A DNA stretch of 64,000 nucleotides from Verrucomicrobiota bacterium (GCA_029573725.1 JAKQDQ010000178.1:531929-595928), one strand, 5' to 3'; shown: positions 1 to 10,211, counted from the stretch's first letter. Numbers and translations: made by a program. The notes: a model not told the origin generated them from the sequence alone.

Positions 1-58
1 ATAGGGCTCGGCATGGGAAATGTCCTATGTCGAGCACTTTTCCGGAGCCTACACATCT

Positions 59-1063
59 ATGAAGCAATACCAGCTACATGTTCTATGCCGACTGCTGATT
101 GCAGTTTTAATTCTATGCGCCCAAGACAAGACCCAAGCTCAACCAGCATTGCCTGACCCCACCCTTTTACTTCAGGGTGTTGTTTCGTCGAGACTTCAGT
201 TTCCCGCTCTTGAAATGGAAGTAGAGATGGAAAATAGCGACTCTTTTGGAAAGCATACAGCAGATTACTCGATTGAGTTTGATGGGGAACGGCGACGATT
301 TCGTCGGTTGGATCCGCCTGGTCGGGCAGCAAGAGCCGCTTACGACGGGCGTGAAATCGTGTGTTATGATCCGAGCCTTCAAGTCGCTGAAAAACGGTTT
401 ATTGATGGCTATAGTCGTGATTTCGCGTTCGATCCTCGAACTCTTGGCGTGAACCATTATTTTCTAGCACCCATTACAATCCACTCGGCACTTCAATTTG
501 AAGACGGTGGTGCTGCTGTTTTAGTTGGGAAGGAATTGATTTCGTCAAACGAGACTTGGCACGTGAAGGTCACACCATCACCAAAATGGAACAATCCTGA
601 AGGTTATTTCATTGATGTTTGGATAGACGCACAGTTTAGAGTGCATCGCTACGTGCAAAATGGAGTTGAGGTGGTTTCTTACTACAACAAGGATGTAGTC
701 GAAGGCCTGCCAAACAAAGTTATTGCGACCCGTAAGGTTAATGGAGCCGTAAATGGCTACACATCGTGCGTGATACGGAAGGCGAAGCTTATAAAGGACA
801 GACTTCCTGATTCAACATGGACAATTGAAGGCATCAATCCTCCGAACAGCACACCCGTCCATGACATTCCTTCTGCTGCTCGTGTGGGTTATTGGGATGG
901 TACGCGCGTTGTTGCTTCGTTTGTTGAGGCTCAAGCAGCCCCAGTACGTGTTGAAAAGTCCAAGGTTTGGTTTTTTCGGATCATACTCTGTTTATTTGCC
1001 ATCGCCCCCGTAACGTTTTTGGTAAAGCGGCGGCTTTCACGTCAGGGCAAACGGCCAGCATGA
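59..1063 (+). CDS. Secreted, C-terminally membrane-anchored protein of unknown function
   Basis: I do not recognise this 334-residue protein. From the ATG at 59 it starts with a plausible signal peptide (basic residues, then LLIAVLILCA, with a possible cut after Gln-Ala-Gln). A further 13 codons are open upstream, but they would bury the signal. The middle is rich in beta-strand-like, polar segments, loosely resembling LolA-fold lipoprotein-sorting-like proteins; that is only an impression. The last 30 residues hold one membrane helix (VWFFRIILCLFAIAPVTFLV) followed by a basic tail, so the bulk probably faces the periplasm. Its codon use is more AT-rich than most of the window, which may mean foreign origin. 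The next DNA downstream is gene debris. Confidence 0.7.
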   Translation: MKQYQLHVLCRLLIAVLILCAQDKTQAQPALPDPTLLLQGVVSSRLQFPALEMEVEMENSDSFGKHTADYSIEFDGERRRFRRLDPPGRAARAAYDGREIVCYDPSLQVAEKRFIDGYSRDFAFDPRTLGVNHYFLAPITIHSALQFEDGGAAVLVGKELISSNETWHVKVTPSPKWNNPEGYFIDVWIDAQFRVHRYVQNGVEVVSYYNKDVVEGLPNKVIATRKVNGAVNGYTSCVIRKAKLIKDRLPDSTWTIEGINPPNSTPVHDIPSAARVGYWDGTRVVASFVEAQAAPVRVEKSKVWFFRIILCLFAIAPVTFLVKRRLSRQGKRPA

Positions 1064-1130
1064 TTTACTTTCCTCGTTACCAGAGCGGTAGGTGATTTTC
1101 CCAAAAAGCTAAACCCGTTTGACCAACCTA

Positions 1131-1442
1131 CAACCCGTATCTCGTGCCGTGGACGAATTCGCTCTTCGAGAACGCGCCCGCCGACGCGATGGGCATCCGC
1201 GCGCGCTGGGATCAGATGGGTTGGAAGGACAAGAAACTCTGGGTCATCGGCGGCGACGGCGCGATGCTCGACATCGGTTTCCAAAGTTTGAGCCGCATGC
1301 TGGCCAGCGGCATGAACATCAAGGTGCTCGTGCTCGACACACAGGTTTATTCCAACACGGGCGGGCAATCGTCCACCGCCACGTTTATGGGCCAGAACAC
1401 CAAGTTCACCGTCCACGGCAAGGCCATTCCCGGCAAGATCGT
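1131..1442 (+). pseudogene. Fragment of 2-oxoacid (pyruvate):ferredoxin oxidoreductase, TPP-binding domain
   Basis: The frame from about 1132 reads NPYLVPWTNSLFENAP, then VIGGDGAMLDIG, then LDTQVYSNTGGQSS. These are hallmark motifs of the thiamine-diphosphate/Mg-binding domain of pyruvate:ferredoxin oxidoreductase (NifJ/PFOR type). Only about 100 residues of a family that is usually over 1100 residues are present. There is no start, and the frame runs straight into the left inverted repeat of the mobile element at 1443. The motif residues are still intact, so the truncation is probably fairly recent. It cannot make a working enzyme. Confidence 0.85.
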
Positions 1443-1849
1443 AAAGGGGTCAGTTCTTGGTATTGTTCACTCCCATCATTCACCTGAGGGCTCCTTGCCG
1501 CCACCGGTGCAAACGGTTGTTCAGATAGCCCGCCGTGCCCATCCCCAGGCGCTCGGCAATCCACTTCACCGTCACCACTGTCTCCGCTCGCACCCGGGCC
1601 GCTATTGCCACCTTGCTCAAGTCGCCTTTCGCCCGCGCCGCCAAATCGCCCGCCCGCCATTTTCGACGTTTCAATGCTTCAGCAATCATTCGCTCCCGGT
1701 CCTGGTCATCTTTGAAAATCTCCTCCCGCCGCTCGCCACGATTCATCACAGGATAAATCGCGCCGGGATAGTCCACGCGTAACTTCCGCGCCATGACCAG
1801 GCCCGCCCAGTGGACAGCGAGTAGTCATTACCAAGAACTGACCTCTTTT
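1443..1849 (-). mobile_element. 407-bp element with terminal inverted repeats carrying a deleted RAYT transposase, copy 1
   Basis: The left end (1443-1464) and right end (1827-1848) are inverted repeats of 22 bp with two mismatches; the shared core is GGTCAGTTCTTGGTA. Inside is a minus-strand gene for a 104-residue protein. A second copy of exactly the same length lies at 11479-11885 and differs at about a dozen positions (around 97% identity by eye). The left end abuts a PFOR fragment and the right end abuts an IS256-type transposase fragment. No clear target duplication is visible. By structure it is a non-autonomous derivative of a REP/RAYT-type Y1 transposon. Confidence 0.8.
1480..1794 (-). 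CDS. Internally deleted REP-associated tyrosine transposase (catalytic core missing), copy 1
   Basis: The 104-residue product has two recognisable parts. Residues 1-35 (MARKLRVDYPGAIYPVMNRG onward) match the start of REP-associated Y1 transposases. The last 70 residues (from about ERMIAEALKRR, through VTVKWIAERLGMGT) match the C-terminal helix-turn-helix-like region that such proteins carry in this phylum. The middle, which should hold the HxH metal motif and the catalytic tyrosine, is absent, so the protein cannot cleave DNA. The reading frame across the deletion is intact and also open in copy 2. It could bind element ends and act as a repressor or helper of a full-length transposase elsewhere, which is inference. 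Confidence 0.65.
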   Translation of the reverse strand: MARKLRVDYPGAIYPVMNRGERREEIFKDDQDRERMIAEALKRRKWRAGDLAARAKGDLSKVAIAARVRAETVVTVKWIAERLGMGTAGYLNNRLHRWRQGALR

Positions 1850-2180
1850 CGCAGCGCCTTCAACTCCCCGGATCGGCCCAGCGCCAAACGGCGACTCGAA
1901 GAAATCGCGTCTGATTACACCCGGAGCGCTCCCAAGCTGACCGCTTGGATAAAGGAAAACCTGCCCCAAGGCTTCACGGGCTTTTCCCTGCCCGTCGCCC
2001 ACCAACGCGCTCGAACGGGCCAACAGGAAACTCCAGCGCCGCACGCGCAGCGCCGGACTCTTTCCCAACGAAACGTCGCCGCTCCGATTGGTCAGTACGC
2101 TGCTGACCAAGTTTAGTGACAAATGGGAAAACGGAAAAATCCACCTCAACATGGAATGCCTAACCTATCCCTCAGTTTGA
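1850..2180 (+). pseudogene. C-terminal remnant of an IS256/Mutator-family transposase
   Basis: Translation gives FNSPDRPSAKRRLEEI and APKLTAWIKENLPQGF, then after a frame change near 2003 NALERANRKLQRRTRSAG and LFPNETSPLRLV, ending KWENGKIHLNM near 2165 with a stop at 2178-2180. These match the conserved end of Mutator/IS256 transposases (APKLxAWxEExLPEG, then TTNxLERxNxExKRRTRVAxLFPNE). Two frames are needed and the catalytic DDE region is absent, so it is dead. It begins directly at the right end of element copy 1. Confidence 0.8.
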
Positions 2181-2235
2181 GGCTCAATGATTCTACAGAA
2201 AAGAATTTGCGCCGCCTGACACCAATGCGCTTCAT

Positions 2236-2672
2236 GATTTATGTAAACGCTTCAGTGAGCCGCGCTACCCTGGGAAACCGTTGCCACAACTCCGTCGGAG
2301 TTGAACCACGTCGGCTATCTACTCGACGAAAACCAAAAACGACATCACGCCCCCACCAACTTCGAGCCGACCATTGATTGCGTTGTGACAAAAATTCCCC
2401 GGTTCACGTTTGAGAAATGCTCGCAAGGTGCTGGCGCACGGCCACCATTCACGCTCACCACGCCGATGAAATCCGTGGGCGAAGCCATGGCCATCGGACA
2501 CACGTTCAATGAAAGCCTCCAAAAATGCCGGTGCTCCCTGGAGACACGGAGGCCGTGTGCCCACCAGCCGCCGCAGTCTGGGCTGACGATGGCAAGCCGT
2601 GGCAAATTGGAACAGAAATTTACGGCGACAGCGACATCCTATCGCCTGGCGAGGATAGAGGAGCGCCGTGAC
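2236..2672 (+). pseudogene. carB: Frameshifted fragment of carbamoyl-phosphate synthase large subunit
   Basis: Pieces of CarB occur in order but in different frames. [13 protein letters not shown] near 2240 corresponds to the family's MNxRVSRSSALASK. Next comes LDENQK, and after a one-base shift DIT...[15 protein letters not shown], then PRFTFEK near 2400 and [20 protein letters not shown] near 2470-2520. Similarity fades after DGKPWQIG near 2590. Only about 140 of some 1070 residues remain, with several frameshifts, so this is a relic. A functional carB would have to be elsewhere in the genome. An open frame of 255 codons that spans it (2301-3068) is an accident of this decay. Confidence 0.75.
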
Positions 2673-2678
2673 ATGCTC

Positions 2679-3287
2679 TTACCGTGGGGCGTCCAAACTG
2701 GCCGGATTCAACGCTGCCCCACGTCGAAATGTTCCGTCCGCGTTCCGATGCAGGTCATCATCCGTCCAAAGCTTACCGTCGCGGCCCGCGGAACGGATTT
2801 CGTAGCGTCCACCACCCAGAGCGTGAAAAAACAGCGGTGTATCCCACCGATCCACCAACTGGCCGGCCGGGTTCAAGGCAATATGACGATCCGGCAGGAG
2901 ACGTTCGCCGGCAGCATTCTTGCCGCGGAACAGGCCGGCCCAGTCCTCATTGGCGCTCAACGGACGATTGGCGGCGGACTTCAAAAGCAGGAGCGAATTT
3001 TCCATGAGCCGCGACATCAGGATGAGATCGTTTTCGGGAGGGAGATTGGTGTTGGCGTAATCGTATAGAATGGTTTCGCCCAATAACGACCCGGGTTGCC
3101 TCAGTTGAGCTGCCCCGGATGTCGGCTCCGCAACCAACACTGTATGGGTTTCCGGGGCCTCAGCGTCAGCGGCTTCTGACGCTGAGGGCTTCGAAAACTT
3201 CCACTGCATTTGCGACAGCAAGAACAACACGACTACAACCGGCAGCACGAGCAACCACGCAGACAGGATGCGCGTGGCCCGCTTCAC
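2679..3287 (-). CDS. Small membrane-anchored protein coupled to the DUF1501 gene
   Basis: The GTG start at 3287-3285 overlaps the TGA of the DUF1501 gene (3286-3284), a GTGA arrangement typical of translational coupling, so I prefer it to an in-frame ATG 45 bases upstream. The 202-residue product has a basic start, one membrane helix ([18 protein letters not shown]) and an extracytoplasmic body. Its end ([20 protein letters not shown], then [13 protein letters not shown]) resembles the C-terminal calcium-site region of type II secretion pseudopilin G, although the N-terminus is not a prepilin signal. It is the last gene of the DUF1800-DUF1501 operon. Function unknown. Confidence 0.7.
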   Translation of the reverse strand: MKRATRILSAWLLVLPVVVVLFLLSQMQWKFSKPSASEAADAEAPETHTVLVAEPTSGAAQLRQPGSLLGETILYDYANTNLPPENDLILMSRLMENSLLLLKSAANRPLSANEDWAGLFRGKNAAGERLLPDRHIALNPAGQLVDRWDTPLFFHALGGGRYEIRSAGRDGKLWTDDDLHRNADGTFRRGAALNPASLDAPR

Positions 3288-4750
3288 GATAAAACAAACC
3301 CCAACGGCGCGCTGCCGGAGTTGGGATTCCAAAAGTTCGCCACATTGGGCAGCACGTAACTCATGTTGCCGGCGGACACGCCAAACCAGCGCAGTAATTC
3401 CGCAAAATACAAATCCGCGGAAACACCGGGCAGCAATCGCCCACCCCGGCCCACATCGTCCGGGCCGTCCAGGGTAAGATCGGGATAGCTACCAAAAATT
3501 TTGCCGCCATCCACTTTACCGCCGAAGACCAGCGCGTTGCCGCCCCAGGCGTGGTCGGTGCCGCGGCCGTTTGAGCGCAACGTGCGACCGAAATCCGACG
3601 CCGTGAACGTAATCACATCATCCTGCAGGCCCAGCGTCTCCAACGCCTGCTGATACGCGCCCACTGCCGCATCAAGAACCGATAACATGCCGGCCTGGGT
3701 GTTCAGCAGTTCGCTGTGATGATCCCAGCCACCGTATTGCACGAAGAACGTCTGCCGCCGTAAACCGAGTTGACTGCGAATCTTGATCGTCTTGACCACG
3801 GCTTTGAGCGTGGTGGCAACATAATTGGCCGGCGGAAACAACGCGTCCACCGCGCCACCCAGTTGCGCATTGGCGGAATCGAACTGGGATTGAAACAATA
3901 ACTGCGCCTCGTCACTGTGCCGGGTGAGTTGGGAGAAACTTTCCGTGAGCAGATTCGCATAGGTTTGATCGAGGGTGTTGCGCAAGGCGGCGTTCTTGAG
4001 CTGGAGTGGATTCGGATTCGCGCCGCCGGTGTTGCCTTCGAACGACAACGCGCCCGAAGGCGTGATGACGAATTGTTGCGTCGAGTTGCCAACCTGGAAC
4101 ACGTTGTTGCCTCCGAGCGAAATGCTCATGGAGTTGTTCCCCGTGTTGTAGTAGCTGTGCAAAATGTCGGCGCACCGCCCGGCCCAGCCGCTCAGTTGCG
4201 TCAGGCCCTGCGGCACCGCCGTCTGCCATTGCTCGATCTGGTCGCTGTGCGAAAACAACGCCTTTGGCACGGGCAGCGCGGCGTTCTGGCCGTTTTCCCA
4301 CGCATTGAACTGCGCCTTGGTGATGGGTTGAACCAGCGTGCCGACGTTTGCGACAAAGGCGAGCCGCCGTTTGCCCGCAAACGCGCCCGTGCCATTCGCC
4401 ATCGCCTGCAGATTCGCACACGCGGGATGCAAACCGTAATTCGCAGCCGGCGCGGTGAGTTGCCGCAGCGCATTGCGATCAAGGGCGAGGCCGCCACCGC
4501 TGCCAAAGGGACCGCGCGTAATTGCGTAGGTGTTGTAGGCCGACGACTCCCAGGGTACCAGCCAGTTGAATGAGTCAATGCCGCCACTGAGAAAAATACA
4601 GACCAGGGCCTTGTGGTCGTTCAACGGACCACCCTGCGCGGCGACGCTGTTGGCGAGCTTGAGATTGAGCAGCGTATTGAGAATCGCCGACGAACCGATG
4701 GCGGCGCAGTTCAGTTGCTTGAGAAATCCGCGACGGGAAATGGGTTTCAT
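3284..4750 (-). CDS. DUF1501 domain protein with twin-arginine-type signal
   Basis: The ATG at 4750 gives MKPISRRGFLKQLNC, a Tat-like signal, and a 488-residue protein of normal DUF1501 length. Family-typical segments are VCIFLSGGIDSFNWLVPW near residue 57, ALFSHSDQIEQW, QYGGWDHH and FGRTLRSNGRGTDHAWGG. DUF1501 proteins are related to the alkaline phosphatase/sulfatase fold and are usually exported. Their substrate is not established. It follows the DUF1800 gene by 133 bases and overlaps the next gene by 4. Codons at 4237-4283 are nearly duplicated in the leader of this operon (10212-10256). Confidence 0.93.
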   Translation of the reverse strand: MKPISRRGFLKQLNCAAIGSSAILNTLLNLKLANSVAAQGGPLNDHKALVCIFLSGGIDSFNWLVPWESSAYNTYAITRGPFGSGGGLALDRNALRQLTAPAANYGLHPACANLQAMANGTGAFAGKRRLAFVANVGTLVQPITKAQFNAWENGQNAALPVPKALFSHSDQIEQWQTAVPQGLTQLSGWAGRCADILHSYYNTGNNSMSISLGGNNVFQVGNSTQQFVITPSGALSFEGNTGGANPNPLQLKNAALRNTLDQTYANLLTESFSQLTRHSDEAQLLFQSQFDSANAQLGGAVDALFPPANYVATTLKAVVKTIKIRSQLGLRRQTFFVQYGGWDHHSELLNTQAGMLSVLDAAVGAYQQALETLGLQDDVITFTASDFGRTLRSNGRGTDHAWGGNALVFGGKVDGGKIFGSYPDLTLDGPDDVGRGGRLLPGVSADLYFAELLRWFGVSAGNMSYVLPNVANFWNPNSGSAPLGFVLS

Positions 4751-4883
4751 AATGAAAAAGCTCCAAGCACCAATATCCAAGCTCTGGGGAAACCCCAAGT
4801 AACAAACCACAAACAAGCATGTCCAGTCATGGGAGCTTGGCGCTTGATGTTTCTTTGGAGCTTGGCGACTGGAAATTGTTGCT
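4751..4883. other. Intergenic linker with direct and inverted GGAGCTTGG words
   Basis: The spacer between DUF1800 and DUF1501 has GGAGCTTGGCG at 4832-4842 and again at 4857-4867. The complementary word occurs as AAGCTCCAAGCACC (4759 onward) and CCAAGCTCT (near 4778). These can pair across the spacer. It may be a decayed family of intergenic repeats or an mRNA structure separating the two cistrons. Confidence 0.4.
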
Positions 4884-7800
4884 TCATCGCTGCACTGCTC
4901 CTTCCGGACAGGCGGCCGCAAGATAGACCGCAAGACGCGTACGCAGCAGCCGATCATGCGCGGGAATTTGTTGCACGGCGTTCAGAATGTTATCCCGCGT
5001 CGCGGCGCTCATGGTGCCCCCGCAGAACAATAAATTCACCTGATCCAACAGCTTCGGGGCGTCAGCGGCCTGGGAGACGAGCTCCGCGTAGTCCGGCGGG
5101 AACTGGTAGCTGTTGTAATACGCCAGCCCGGATTGCGTCATCTCCCACAGCTTGTTTGGAAACGAAATGCTCGAATAGCTGTCGGTGATTTGGAATACCG
5201 GACCAACCAGTCCGAGTTGCGTCAGCAAGCCCGGCGGCTGGTAATTCGGGCGAAAAAAGTTGAACACACTCGGTGAATACGTCGGCTCCTGGAACGCTGC
5301 CTCGTTGAAGTCGCCCCAAGTCCACCAGAGCAAATTCGTGTGACGACCGACGTTCCCGGCCCGTGCGATCGCCATCGCCCGTTGCACGGGTTCTTTCAAG
5401 CGACCAAACTCCGGGGCCCCCGCATACCACCGCGCGTCGCGGGCTTCTTCATCAAGCAGAATCGCCCGCACTACCGCAGCCAGATTGCCGCGCTGGCCCG
5501 TGCCATCATTGGCAAACACGGCCGCCACCCGCGCCACGTAATTCGACGACGGATTGCTGGTGACCAAGAATTGAATCAGTTGTTTGCCGATGAACGGCCC
5601 GGTGTTCGGATGCTCAAACAAATTGTGCAACGCATCCTCCACGTCGCGTACGCCGTTGGCGACCGTGGGTGCGCGGGCGGGAATGATGTGGCCGTTCAAC
5701 AGCGTCTTCTCGCCGAAGTCATGTTTTTCCGCCCACATCTGCATCGGCACGGAATTGTCATCGTCCGTCCAGCCATTGTTGCCCCACCGTTGGCCGCCGA
5801 ACCATAGACCGGTGAACACACGCGCAAATTCGGTGATCTGCGCATTGCCATAGGTGGGAATCGGCTGGCCGAACGCATCCAGTTTGCGCGTCCCGTCCGG
5901 ATGCAATTCCCACAGGCCAATACTGAACAACTGCATCACCTCGCGGGCGAAGTTTTCGTCCGGATACTGATTGATTTCGGGCCGGGCCTTCTGATTGCCG
6001 ATGTGGCTCAAGTAACGTCCCATCACCGGGTGGAAGGTAACTTCTCGCAGCACGTCGTAATAATTGCCAAACGCGTTCCGCACGAAAATGTCGTAGTAAT
6101 CCGCCACGGCCAGCGGTTTGTTTTCGAGGCCCGGATCGCGGCGCGACACGACGCATATCTGGCTCAACGCGAACGCCACGCGCTGCCGCAACTGATCCGG
6201 CCCGCTCAGCGCCGCCCGCGCAAACGGCGTGGTGCAGTTGTTGCCAAACAGGAAATTGTCCATCTCGCTGTAGAGATAGGTGAGGTCCGTGCGCGGCCCG
6301 TTGAAGTCAGCGTAAATCTGCTCTATGTAGGGCCGGTGCCGAGTGGCGGGCGCGTTGGTGATCTGATCGTCAATCCAGTTGGCGAGGCCGAGTTGTTGCA
6401 CGCGATCCAGTTCGTGCAAAGTTACGCCGAAGGTTGCCTGCTGCAGCAGCCGCGCCGCCTGCGACCGCGTCGTCAGTTCCGATTCGCCGCCCGGCCCACC
6501 AGCCATTTGCTGCACAAAGCTCGCAAAGTCGCCGGACACCGAACCAACGACCGCGCCGTTGCTGTTGATGAGCGGCATGGCGGCGCGCGTACTGTTGGCA
6601 CGCAATGGATCGCTGCCCAGAACCGTTTCCGCCCAGTCCGGCACGTCATCGCCATCGGAGTCTTTGTCCTCCGTCGCCACGCGATAGAATTCCTGATTCG
6701 TGAGAGCGATGCGGTTGGTCAGAACGGCGAAAGCCGTGCCGCCGCTAAGCCATGCCATGCCGTGAAACTGCGCCCAGTTAGTTAGCGTGGAACTAAGATA
6801 CATGCGCTGGTCCTTGCCCGCGATGAACGGCCATGTGACCACGACATCGCCAGCCTGCGGCATGAGGGCGATCTCTGGCTTCGATTCGGGATCAAACGGG
6901 TCCGTGCCCCACTGGGCTTCGAGCGCATTGCTCGCCCCGTCACCATCTTCGTCTCCATTCGGGGCCAGCCCGAACGCGCGGTAGCGCACTTCCCAGGCAT
7001 CTGGAAGACCGTTGCCGTCGAGGTCCTGGCCGGCTGGCCACACTTGCCCGGCAAACTCCGGTTTGCTCGCTGCGAGCAGTGGATTCGATGAATTCGCGCG
7101 CTCAACAAAATCGCTGACGCCGTCGCCATCGGTGTCGGGGTTGTGCGGGTGCGTACCCGCGAGAAATTCATCGCGATTGTTCAGGCCATCGGCGTCCGCA
7201 TCGAGCGTTGCATCGGCCGCGGAGAATTTATTGAAGCCGTGCAAATCCTCCCACCAGTCGGGCATCCCGTCCTTGTCCGAATCTTTGGCGCGCGCAAAGG
7301 CGGGCAGGTTTTTGACGATGTTGGTGGTGATGAACAGTTGCACGCCCTGATGCACAATGATGTTCACCTCGTTGATCCCACCGCCGAAGTCCGTCCAGGT
7401 GGCCGTGCCGTTGTCGAGACTGCCGCGCGCGGTGCAATTGTTGAAGGTGCGGGTAACGACGACGGTGTTGCTGGTCTGATTGCGAATCTCGAAGGTAACC
7501 GTCCACGAATTGCTGTTCGCCCCACGCTGCGCGAAGAGGCGAAACTGGAGACGATCCGAAATATCCGCCGGGCCGTAGCCGCTGAAGCCGAGGGCGGAAG
7601 TCAGATTGGGTGGCGGATTGTTGTAGTTGGCGTCCCAAAGCGTGTTGTTGGGTTGGTTCGGCGCACTGAAACCGCCAAGGACCTCCGAGTGGAACAGATA
7701 GGAAAGCGAACCGTTGTAGTGGCGAAGCTCCATGCCGAACGTGCGCCAGCCGGTCGTGGCGGGATTCCGCACCCCAAAGGAAATCAACTGGTCTTCGTTC

Positions 7801-10013
7801 CAGATGTTCGGTGCGAGCGCGCCCGCGCCGTGATCCCAGACCAGTTGTACGTTCTCCAGATTCCATTCCCAACGCGACGGCGAACTGCGGAAGTAAGGAA
7901 CATATCCGATGAAGGTGGGGCTGCTCACGGGATTGTAGGTTGGATCAGTGCCACGCTGAAATTCCTCACGATCGGTCACCCCGTCGCTGTCGGTGTCGGC
8001 AAGCAACGGGTTCGATGGAATTGCAGCATTGACTTCCGCACCATCGGACAAGCCATCGCCATCGGTGTCGGCGTTGAGCGGGTCGGTGCCGAGCGCGATT
8101 TCCTGCGCGTCGGTCAGGCCGTCGCCATCCGTGTCCGGATGGTGCGGGTCCGAGCCGTAAAGGAATTCCTGAAAATTGGTCAGCTCGTCGCCGTCGCTGT
8201 CCGTCGCCGTCAGCGCTGGCGAGGCGGGCTGGAGGCGGTATTTCATTTCATACCAGTCGGGGATGCCCGAGCCGTCCGCGTCCAGATTGCGGTCAATGAT
8301 TTGCACCGCGTGAATGCCCACCGCCCAGCCGTTGAGGTTCGTGAGCGTCAGAGTGGCGACGCTGGAACTGAGATTGGTGTAACGGACGAAATTGCCGCGT
8401 TGATAATTCACGAGGTCAGGACGGATTTCCACGAAGTCCGGCTGCGGCGCGGTAGTCATGGTTTCAAAGAGACGATCCGTGGCCGGATTGCTGCCCAACC
8501 GGAGGCGGCCTCGTTGGCCGTCATACGAACCGCCCACATGAACATAAAGATCGTAGTTGGCAAACGGGATATTGCTCAACGTGAGCGTCACCGGCGTGGC
8601 CGTGTAGGCCCGAATGAAACCGCTCATCAACTTGCGGTCAGACGAACCGCTGTTGCCGCTCGCCGCAGTGGCCTCAGCGGTCCAGTTGAAGGTGAAGTTG
8701 GTGAGAATAACCCCGTCGCTGCGGACGATCTGATTCGTCAGCGGGGTGAGGATATCCGCCTTGCCACCGGCGGGCCGGGTCCAAGTGCGAAGGGGCAACG
8801 TGTTGTTCCAGTACGTTTGCGGCACGACTCCGGTGGTTTCGTTCGTGGTGAGCGTTCCATTCAAATCCCCCTGCGAAACGAAGTTGATCCCCACACCACC
8901 GCGAAAAATTGTGGGCACGCTGGCTGCCGCCAGCGGGTCTGAGCCAACGCGACGTTCGAGCGAATCGGGTGCGCCATCGCCGTCGGAATCCACCAACTGC
9001 GGATTCGACGGTGGCCAGCCATGCACTTCGTCACCGTCGAATATGGAATCGCCATCCGTATCCGGGTTGTTTGGATTCGTGCCCAGCGCCAGTTCCTCAC
9101 CATCGCTCAGGTCGTCACCATCCGTGTCATACTTGTTCGGGTCGGTGGCGTTCACGCCGCCGTTGTATTCCTGCAACGCGGTGAGGCCATCGCCGTCGCG
9201 GTCGCTGGCGGCGTCAGTGGCGTTGTTGTCACTCAATCTGTTGTCCTCCTCCCACCAACGCGGCAAGCCGTCGCCATCGGCATCGGCCAGCGCGGTGGGA
9301 TCGGCTTCGAGTTGCACGTAATCGAATTGAATCCAGTAGCCGGTGTTGGCGGTGAAGGGGCCAACGCGACTAATCTCGATGGTGTTGGGGCCGGTGGAGG
9401 CGTTCACACTGGTGGCCGGAAAATCCAGGATGATCCGGGTGTCGCGATCCACACGATTGGAGTAAAGCAGCGTCCCCTGACCGGTGGCATTGAGGAAACG
9501 CACCACGACATCATGTTCACCAAAACCTTCGCCGCTCTGGCTCAATTGACTCAACCACACCCCGCCCCAAATCAGTTCAAAGCTCAGGCGCAGCCGGGAT
9601 TGCGCCCCCGCCTGGGCGCTGTTCAGAAAAAAGTGGACGCGATTCGTGCGGTCGCCGTCCGTGAGGGCGCGCTCCCAGGCAGCGTCCGGTTCGTTGAACG
9701 CCACGGGCAAATTGGTGGTCAGCCCGTTGAAGCCGATGGGATAAGTGCCGGCCAGGTAGAAATCATCGTCGCGGCCGGGATTGTTGCCTGCGTTGTACAG
9801 CGGATCGCCGGGCAGCCGGGTCACGCGTCCGGGCCGGGGATCGTTCTGGAAATTCTCCTGCGAAAACTCATCCGTGGGCGCATAGCCGGAAGCGAACGGG
9901 TCTTCGTCCTGACCGATTTGCCACACGAGATGCAGTTGCGCTGGCGCTGTAAGCGTAACAAACCAGAACGCGCATAGCATGAACGCAAGTCGGCGGGCGA
10001 TGACCATAAGCAT
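4884..10013 (-). CDS. Giant secreted DUF1800 protein with thrombospondin type-3-like calcium repeats
   Basis: The product is about 1709 residues if it starts at the ATG at 10013 (a second ATG two codons later is equally possible). A signal peptide ([20 protein letters not shown]) is followed by a beta-rich region. After it come several blocks of short Asp-rich repeats such as [26 protein letters not shown] and [12 protein letters not shown], which resemble thrombospondin type-3 calcium-binding repeats. The last third is a DUF1800 domain ([20 protein letters not shown], then [20 protein letters not shown]). DUF1800 and DUF1501 genes are commonly paired and both products are exported. Their biochemical role is unknown. 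The first gene of the operon. Confidence 0.9.
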   Translation of the reverse strand: MLMVIARRLAFMLCAFWFVTLTAPAQLHLVWQIGQDEDPFASGYAPTDEFSQENFQNDPRPGRVTRLPGDPLYNAGNNPGRDDDFYLAGTYPIGFNGLTTNLPVAFNEPDAAWERALTDGDRTNRVHFFLNSAQAGAQSRLRLSFELIWGGVWLSQLSQSGEGFGEHDVVVRFLNATGQGTLLYSNRVDRDTRIILDFPATSVNASTGPNTIEISRVGPFTANTGYWIQFDYVQLEADPTALADADGDGLPRWWEEDNRLSDNNATDAASDRDGDGLTALQEYNGGVNATDPNKYDTDGDDLSDGEELALGTNPNNPDTDGDSIFDGDEVHGWPPSNPQLVDSDGDGAPDSLERRVGSDPLAAASVPTIFRGGVGINFVSQGDLNGTLTTNETTGVVPQTYWNNTLPLRTWTRPAGGKADILTPLTNQIVRSDGVILTNFTFNWTAEATAASGNSGSSDRKLMSGFIRAYTATPVTLTLSNIPFANYDLYVHVGGSYDGQRGRLRLGSNPATDRLFETMTTAPQPDFVEIRPDLVNYQRGNFVRYTNLSSSVATLTLTNLNGWAVGIHAVQIIDRNLDADGSGIPDWYEMKYRLQPASPALTATDSDGDELTNFQEFLYGSDPHHPDTDGDGLTDAQEIALGTDPLNADTDGDGLSDGAEVNAAIPSNPLLADTDSDGVTDREEFQRGTDPTYNPVSSPTFIGYVPYFRSSPSRWEWNLENVQLVWDHGAGALAPNIWNEDQLISFGVRNPATTGWRTFGMELRHYNGSLSYLFHSEVLGGFSAPNQPNNTLWDANYNNPPPNLTSALGFSGYGPADISDRLQFRLFAQRGANSNSWTVTFEIRNQTSNTVVVTRTFNNCTARGSLDNGTATWTDFGGGINEVNIIVHQGVQLFITTNIVKNLPAFARAKDSDKDGMPDWWEDLHGFNKFSAADATLDADADGLNNRDEFLAGTHPHNPDTDGDGVSDFVERANSSNPLLAASKPEFAGQVWPAGQDLDGNGLPDAWEVRYRAFGLAPNGDEDGDGASNALEAQWGTDPFDPESKPEIALMPQAGDVVVTWPFIAGKDQRMYLSSTLTNWAQFHGMAWLSGGTAFAVLTNRIALTNQEFYRVATEDKDSDGDDVPDWAETVLGSDPLRANSTRAAMPLINSNGAVVGSVSGDFASFVQQMAGGPGGESELTTRSQAARLLQQATFGVTLHELDRVQQLGLANWIDDQITNAPATRHRPYIEQIYADFNGPRTDLTYLYSEMDNFLFGNNCTTPFARAALSGPDQLRQRVAFALSQICVVSRRDPGLENKPLAVADYYDIFVRNAFGNYYDVLREVTFHPVMGRYLSHIGNQKARPEINQYPDENFAREVMQLFSIGLWELHPDGTRKLDAFGQPIPTYGNAQITEFARVFTGLWFGGQRWGNNGWTDDDNSVPMQMWAEKHDFGEKTLLNGHIIPARAPTVANGVRDVEDALHNLFEHPNTGPFIGKQLIQFLVTSNPSSNYVARVAAVFANDGTGQRGNLAAVVRAILLDEEARDARWYAGAPEFGRLKEPVQRAMAIARAGNVGRHTNLLWWTWGDFNEAAFQEPTYSPSVFNFFRPNYQPPGLLTQLGLVGPVFQITDSYSSISFPNKLWEMTQSGLAYYNSYQFPPDYAELVSQAADAPKLLDQVNLLFCGGTMSAATRDNILNAVQQIPAHDRLLRTRLAVYLAAACPEGAVQR

Positions 10014-10211
10014 GTTTCGGGCGAAGCAGCAATCCCAAGGCCAGCGTACGGCGACGGAAAACCGCAATCGCCGGGACAAGCTATCCGCCCCCCCGGCTGG
10101 GCGTCAACGCCGCCGATGGGAACTTTTGGCGTGGTTCCGTGCTGCCCCAAGTCGGAACAGGACACGCAGACGTAAGTGCGGAAATGGGACGATTCGCGCC
10201 GTCGGCACCTC

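Noticed and set aside
2301-3068. A 255-codon plus-strand frame taken as a gene
   Set aside because: Its first part is the carB relic and its second part runs opposite a real, coupled minus-strand gene.
7900-9310. Regular DNA repetition that might be a CRISPR array
   Set aside because: The periodicity follows Asp-rich calcium-type protein repeats in a coding frame; units are imperfect and lack spacers of constant length.
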